9,548 bases of DNA from Armatimonadota bacterium (GTDB lineage Bacteria; Armatimonadota; Fimbriimonadia; Fimbriimonadales; Fimbriimonadaceae). This document shows, in pieces, positions 6,514-9,548 of this stretch. The notes beneath the pieces are model-generated. The model was given only the letters and a program-made list of their open reading frames with translations. It searched no databases and had not been told where the DNA came from. A program made the position numbers and the translations under genes. Where the stretch lies: assembly GCA_023392285.1 (NCBI GenBank), contig JAEVZK010000013.1, positions 1 to 9,548 of the forward strand, in the 5' to 3' direction. Positions within the stretch are counted from its first letter, which is position 1; every line of letters starts with the position of its first letter.

Positions 6514-8667
6514 ATGTCAGACGAGAACAACATCCCCGCCAACGACGACCAGCACCAGCACATCGACGAAATTCTAAGCAAGGTCGAGGGTGATTACACG
6601 GCCGACCAGATACAAGTTCTCGAGGGTCTTGAGGCAGTAAGAAAGCGTCCCGGAATGTACGTTGGCGACAACGGCAAAAGAGGACTGCATCAGCTCTTCA
6701 AGGAAGTTCTGGACAACTCGGTAGACGAAGCGCTCGCCGGTTACTGCGACCACATTATCGTGACGCTCTGGGAAGATAATTCGCTCAGCGTCGAAGACAA
6801 TGGGCGAGGCATTCCCGTCGATTTGCATCCCAAGATGGGGGTTTCGGCTCTCCAGGTGGTCATGACGGTGCTTCATGCAGGAGGCAAATTTGGTGGCGAG
6901 GGCAGCGGCTACAAGACTTCTGGTGGTCTGCACGGCGTCGGCGTTTCTTGTACCAACGCGCTGTCGGCTTGGATGGAAACGACCGTCAAGCGCGACGGGA
7001 AGATGTACCAGCAGCGGTACGAGAAAGGCATCCCGGTCGCTCCTGTAAAGGAGATTGGTAAGGCGGAGGGGACGGGCACAAAGCAGCACTGGATGGCAGA
7101 CCCGACCGTTCTGAACGAGCTCGACTACGACGTTCACATTTTCAAAACTCGGATGCGCGAGCTCGCCTATCTGAATCCGCGTGTCACCTTTGAATATCGA
7201 GATGAGCAGCATCCCGATGAGAGCGAGGTTTTTCACTATTCTCGAGGCATTCCACAGCTTGTGGAGGACGTGAACGACGGGAAGGACACGCTCCACCCGG
7301 TCATCTACTTCAAGCGAATCAAAGAGAACACCGAAGTGGAAGTCGCTCTTCAATACCACGACAGCTACAACACCACGGTTCTGGCGTTCTCCAACAACAT
7401 TTACAATCCAGATGGCGGAACGCACGTTTCTGGCTTCAATGCGGCCATGACGCGCTCGATCAACGCTTATGCCAGGAAGATGAACTTCTTGAAGGAGAAG
7501 GATAACAGCTTCACTTCGGATGATGTGAGTGAGGGCTTGACGGCAGTCATTTCACTGCGTCTCGAGAACCCAAGCTACAATTCCCAGGACAAGGTCAAGC
7601 TGGTGACTCCGGAAGTTCAGGGGCTGACTAACTCGCTGGTGGGCGACGGTTTAACCACATTTTTTGAAGAGAATCCGGGCATGGCCAAGCGAATCATGGA
7701 CAAGGCCGTCACTGCCCAGCGTGCACGCGAGGCGGCTCGCAAGGCGGCGGAAAGTATTCGCCGTGGCAATGCGATGGACAGCTTCGGACTTCCCGGAAAG
7801 CTGAGCGACTGCGTCAGTAAAGATTCCTCTAAGTGTGAGATTTTCCTCGTCGAGGGCGATTCGGCGGGTGGATCGGCCAAGCAAGCACGCGACCGAATTA
7901 CTCAAGCAGTTTTGCCCCTTCGCGGCAAGATACTCAATGTAGAGCGAGCGCGGATCGACAAAGCACTCGATAACGAAGAAATCAAGTCGCTGATTGCCGC
8001 ATTGGGAGTAGGGGTTGATCTCACCCTCGGGCGCAATTTGGAGGATGACGGCGACGATCAACTTGAGCTGGATATGAATGCCTCCAACGGCAACGGCAAC
8101 GGCAACGGCAATGGAAATGGGAATGGCCAGAAGGCTTACCAGTTGGCGAGCAGCAGTTCAAAGAAGAAGGAAAAGGAACGCGAGATTGAATTCGACCTTT
8201 CAAAGCTTCGCTACGACAAAGTCATCATCATGACGGATGCGGACGTCGATGGCGAACATATTCGAACGCTCTTGCTCACCTTCTTTTATCGCTATATGAA
8301 GCCCTTGGTTAGCGCCGGCCATGTCTATCTGGCACAACCGCCGCTATTCGTCGTGAAAGTTGGAAATAACGAGCGGCATTACGCGATGTCTGAGAAAGAG
8401 CGGGATGATATCATCCGCAGTTTAAAGCGTAATGCGAAGTATCAGGTTACTCGGTTCAAAGGTTTAGGTGAGATGAATGCGGAGGATCTTGAGGAGACGA
8501 CGATGGCTCCAGAAGGTCGCAAACTGGTACAGGTGAAGCTGGATAAGGCATTCGAAATGGACGTCGAAGCGATGTTCTCGCGTCTCATGGGGGACAAAGT
8601 TGAACCCCGGCGCGAATTTATCGAAAAACACGCAAAACAAGCACTCAACGTGGATTGGCACTATTGA
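6514..8667 (+). CDS. gyrB: DNA gyrase subunit B (type IIA topoisomerase ATPase/TOPRIM subunit)
   Basis: A 717-residue protein. With GyrA it introduces negative supercoils using ATP; no gyrA is in view. The GHKL ATPase domain shows LEGLEAVRKRPGMYVG, the N-box EVLDNSVDEA with Glu64 (general base) and Asn68, VEDNGRGIPV with Asp95, and GYKTSGGLHGVGVS. The transducer loop, usually QTK, reads Q358-D359-K360 in NPSYNSQDKVKL. The TOPRIM domain has EGDSAGGSA with Glu447, PLRGKILNVE, and IIMTDADVDGEHIRTLLLTFFYR with Asp575, Asp577 and Asp579, so all metal-binding residues are present. Between ALGVG (about 501) and FDLSKLRY (560) sits an extra stretch of about 55 residues: acidic, then seven Asn-Gly repeats (525-538), then Ser- and Lys-rich. 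Without it the length fits a typical 640-660-residue GyrB. The N-terminus has about 20 extra hydrophilic residues. ParE is the main alternative. The ribosome binding site is weak (AAGAA). Confidence 0.88.
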   Translation: MSDENNIPANDDQHQHIDEILSKVEGDYTADQIQVLEGLEAVRKRPGMYVGDNGKRGLHQLFKEVLDNSVDEALAGYCDHIIVTLWEDNSLSVEDNGRGIPVDLHPKMGVSALQVVMTVLHAGGKFGGEGSGYKTSGGLHGVGVSCTNALSAWMETTVKRDGKMYQQRYEKGIPVAPVKEIGKAEGTGTKQHWMADPTVLNELDYDVHIFKTRMRELAYLNPRVTFEYRDEQHPDESEVFHYSRGIPQLVEDVNDGKDTLHPVIYFKRIKENTEVEVALQYHDSYNTTVLAFSNNIYNPDGGTHVSGFNAAMTRSINAYARKMNFLKEKDNSFTSDDVSEGLTAVISLRLENPSYNSQDKVKLVTPEVQGLTNSLVGDGLTTFFEENPGMAKRIMDKAVTAQRAREAARKAAESIRRGNAMDSFGLPGKLSDCVSKDSSKCEIFLVEGDSAGGSAKQARDRITQAVLPLRGKILNVERARIDKALDNEEIKSLIAALGVGVDLTLGRNLEDDGDDQLELDMNASNGNGNGNGNGNGNGQKAYQLASSSSKKKEKEREIEFDLSKLRYDKVIIMTDADVDGEHIRTLLLTFFYRYMKPLVSAGHVYLAQPPLFVVKVGNNERHYAMSEKERDDIIRSLKRNAKYQVTRFKGLGEMNAEDLEETTMAPEGRKLVQVKLDKAFEMDVEAMFSRLMGDKVEPRREFIEKHAKQALNVDWHY
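8086..8127 (+). repeat. In-frame Asn-Gly hexanucleotide repeat inside gyrB
   Basis: Seven units of a six-base repeat: four identical AACGGC copies, then AATGGA, AATGGG and AATGGC. They encode (Asn-Gly)x7 at residues 525-538. Changes in copy number would keep the frame. Confidence 0.9.
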
Positions 8668-8865
8668 TTTTGATCGCACATCGACGGATTTAGAACTAAT
8701 ATCCATTTATTGCTAGAAAGTTTCCGTTGTAGCATGAAGCTATCACTTTTACTTGGATGCTTATCGCTTATCGAGAGTGTTTGTCTCGCGGTGGGATGAG
8801 ACTAGAAAACCTGCATATATAATCGTTCAGTCCGCGGCTATATGCCACGTGATTTGGATTGGTTT
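8668..8865 (+). other. Intergenic spacer between gyrB and the PEP-CTERM gene
   Basis: These 198 bases hold no convincing gyrB terminator: only very short stems such as TAGC/GCTA near 8731 are seen, without a T-run. The spacer contains a direct repeat of GCTTATC (8759-8765 and 8766-8772), a 21-codon open frame at 8734-8799, and the TATAAT box listed separately. Confidence 0.5.
8818..8823 (+). promoter_or_regulatory. Perfect -10 box ahead of the PEP-CTERM gene
   Basis: TATAAT lies 42 bases before the ATG at 8866. No TTGACA-like -35 box is found at the right distance (the bases there read GATGAG), so recognition may need an activator or another sigma factor, or the match may be chance in an AT-rich patch. 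Confidence 0.4.
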
Positions 8866-9548
8866 ATGAAGAGAACATTATTTATTTCCACGCTTGTGTT
8901 GGGAGCGGCCGCAGCTGCTAACGCACAAGTCATTTTCAACAACCTCACGTTGGCCGACGGAAGTTCGAACTTCTCAGGATCGGCTGTTGCCTATGGCGGC
9001 GCTAGCGCAGGCATTGCTAAAATGGATGCGAGTTTGTTGAGCACGATCGGCGGCGGAACCACGATCACTCAGGCAACCTTCTCGGTTTACAACGCAAATA
9101 CCACCGCCCTCTCAGTTCGAGCTAGAATCCGATTCTATGCAGACGACGCGACCGGCGGCCCTGGCACCGGGCCCGGAACCTACATCGCGGGCTATTCGTT
9201 CAATCTATTCTCCTTTACGGCAGGTGTCACCAACCTGACGGGTACCGGTCTCTCGATCGCCATTCCGAATTCGGGCAAGATCTGGGCCGGTTTGACGTTC
9301 GACAACGTCGGTAACACCTCAGTAACGGACGCGCAACTTTCGAACTTCGGCCTGGGCCTGTTCAACCAGCCAGCCACCGTCGGTTCTACGGTAGATACGA
9401 CTTGGACTTCTAACGCTGCAACAAGTGGCCTTTTCAGCAACATCGCTGGATCGTCGACCACTTACACGAATGCAGCGGGCGCTCCAATCGTCGGCGGCTG
9501 GTCACTCGGCGCTCCAGTGCCGGAGCCTGCTTCCATGGCTGCTCTCGG
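8866..9548 (+). CDS. Secreted PEP-CTERM domain protein, 3' truncated
   Basis: The frame is open from the ATG at 8866 to the window end, 227 codons, with no stop. Residues 1-20 (MKRTLFISTLVLGAAAAANA) are a textbook signal peptide with cleavage expected after ANA. The mature part is rich in Thr, Ser, Gly, Asn and Ala and has the pattern of a secreted beta-sandwich (IRFYADDATGGPGTGPGTYIAGYSF, IPNSGKIWAGLTFDN). Residues 218-223 are VPEPAS, the PEP-CTERM sorting motif; by family rule a membrane segment and an arginine cluster should follow just beyond the window. Such proteins are processed by an exosortase and put on the cell surface or into extracellular matrix; the specific role here is unknown. 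There is no clear ribosome binding site (GGATTGGTTT-ATG). This gene is the best clue to the lineage. Confidence 0.85.
   Translation, partial: MKRTLFISTLVLGAAAAANAQVIFNNLTLADGSSNFSGSAVAYGGASAGIAKMDASLLSTIGGGTTITQATFSVYNANTTALSVRARIRFYADDATGGPGTGPGTYIAGYSFNLFSFTAGVTNLTGTGLSIAIPNSGKIWAGLTFDNVGNTSVTDAQLSNFGLGLFNQPATVGSTVDTTWTSNAATSGLFSNIAGSSTTYTNAAGAPIVGGWSLGAPVPEPASMAAL

Noticed and set aside
6574..7425. Open frame of 283 codons on the minus strand
   Set aside because: It is antisense to the ATPase domain of gyrB and is explained as a shadow of its codon use.
8086..8127. Asn-Gly repeat as a CRISPR array or phase-variation switch
   Set aside because: There are no spacers, and six-base units cannot shift the reading frame.
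8017..8190. GyrB insert as a frameshift or sequencing artefact
   Set aside because: The frame is unbroken, flanking motifs are all intact, and the repeat units are in frame with synonymous differences between units.

Overview
The window looks like ordinary chromosome from a free-living bacterium, probably a member of the Armatimonadota (Fimbriimonas-like) or a similar environmental lineage. This placement is an inference from gene content only: a secreted protein ending in a PEP-CTERM motif, a DnaE-family polymerase of the error-prone type, a DUF5107/TPR protein, a secreted beta-helix protein and a bacterial type IIA topoisomerase B subunit. By eye the base composition is moderate. No tRNA, rRNA, CRISPR array, insertion sequence or prophage gene was seen.

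Left part (1-4737). The window opens inside a DnaE-type DNA polymerase alpha subunit (3-1700, 5' end missing). Four bases later follows a secreted right-handed beta-helix protein (1705-2802), probably co-transcribed. A small, basic, single-pass membrane protein (2799-3131, minus strand) converges on it, and the two stop codons share one CTAG. Divergently, after only 31 bases, starts a 524-residue DUF5107-type protein with TPR-like repeats (3163-4737).

Middle part (4740-6349, minus strand). Four tightly packed minus-strand genes form a likely operon, read from right to left: an NTF2-like protein (6349-5789), a PEBP/YbhB-type exported protein (5750-5184), a 95-residue acidic protein (5178-4891) and a 55-residue acidic protein (4907-4740). 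The last is easily missed because it is so short, but it has a perfect AGGAGG ribosome binding site inside the end of the gene before it. The functions of the two small proteins are unknown.

Right part (6350-9548). A 164-base divergent intergenic region holds a plausible sigma-70-type promoter and two small inverted repeats ahead of gyrB (6514-8667). The GyrB protein carries an unusual insert of about 55 residues with seven Asn-Gly repeats inside its TOPRIM domain, and a QTK-to-QDK change in the ATP-sensing loop. After a 198-base spacer with a perfect TATAAT box comes a secreted PEP-CTERM protein (8866 to the window end, 3' end missing).

No complete new system can be asserted. The best candidates for a second look are the modified GyrB and the four-gene minus-strand cassette with its two tiny acidic proteins.
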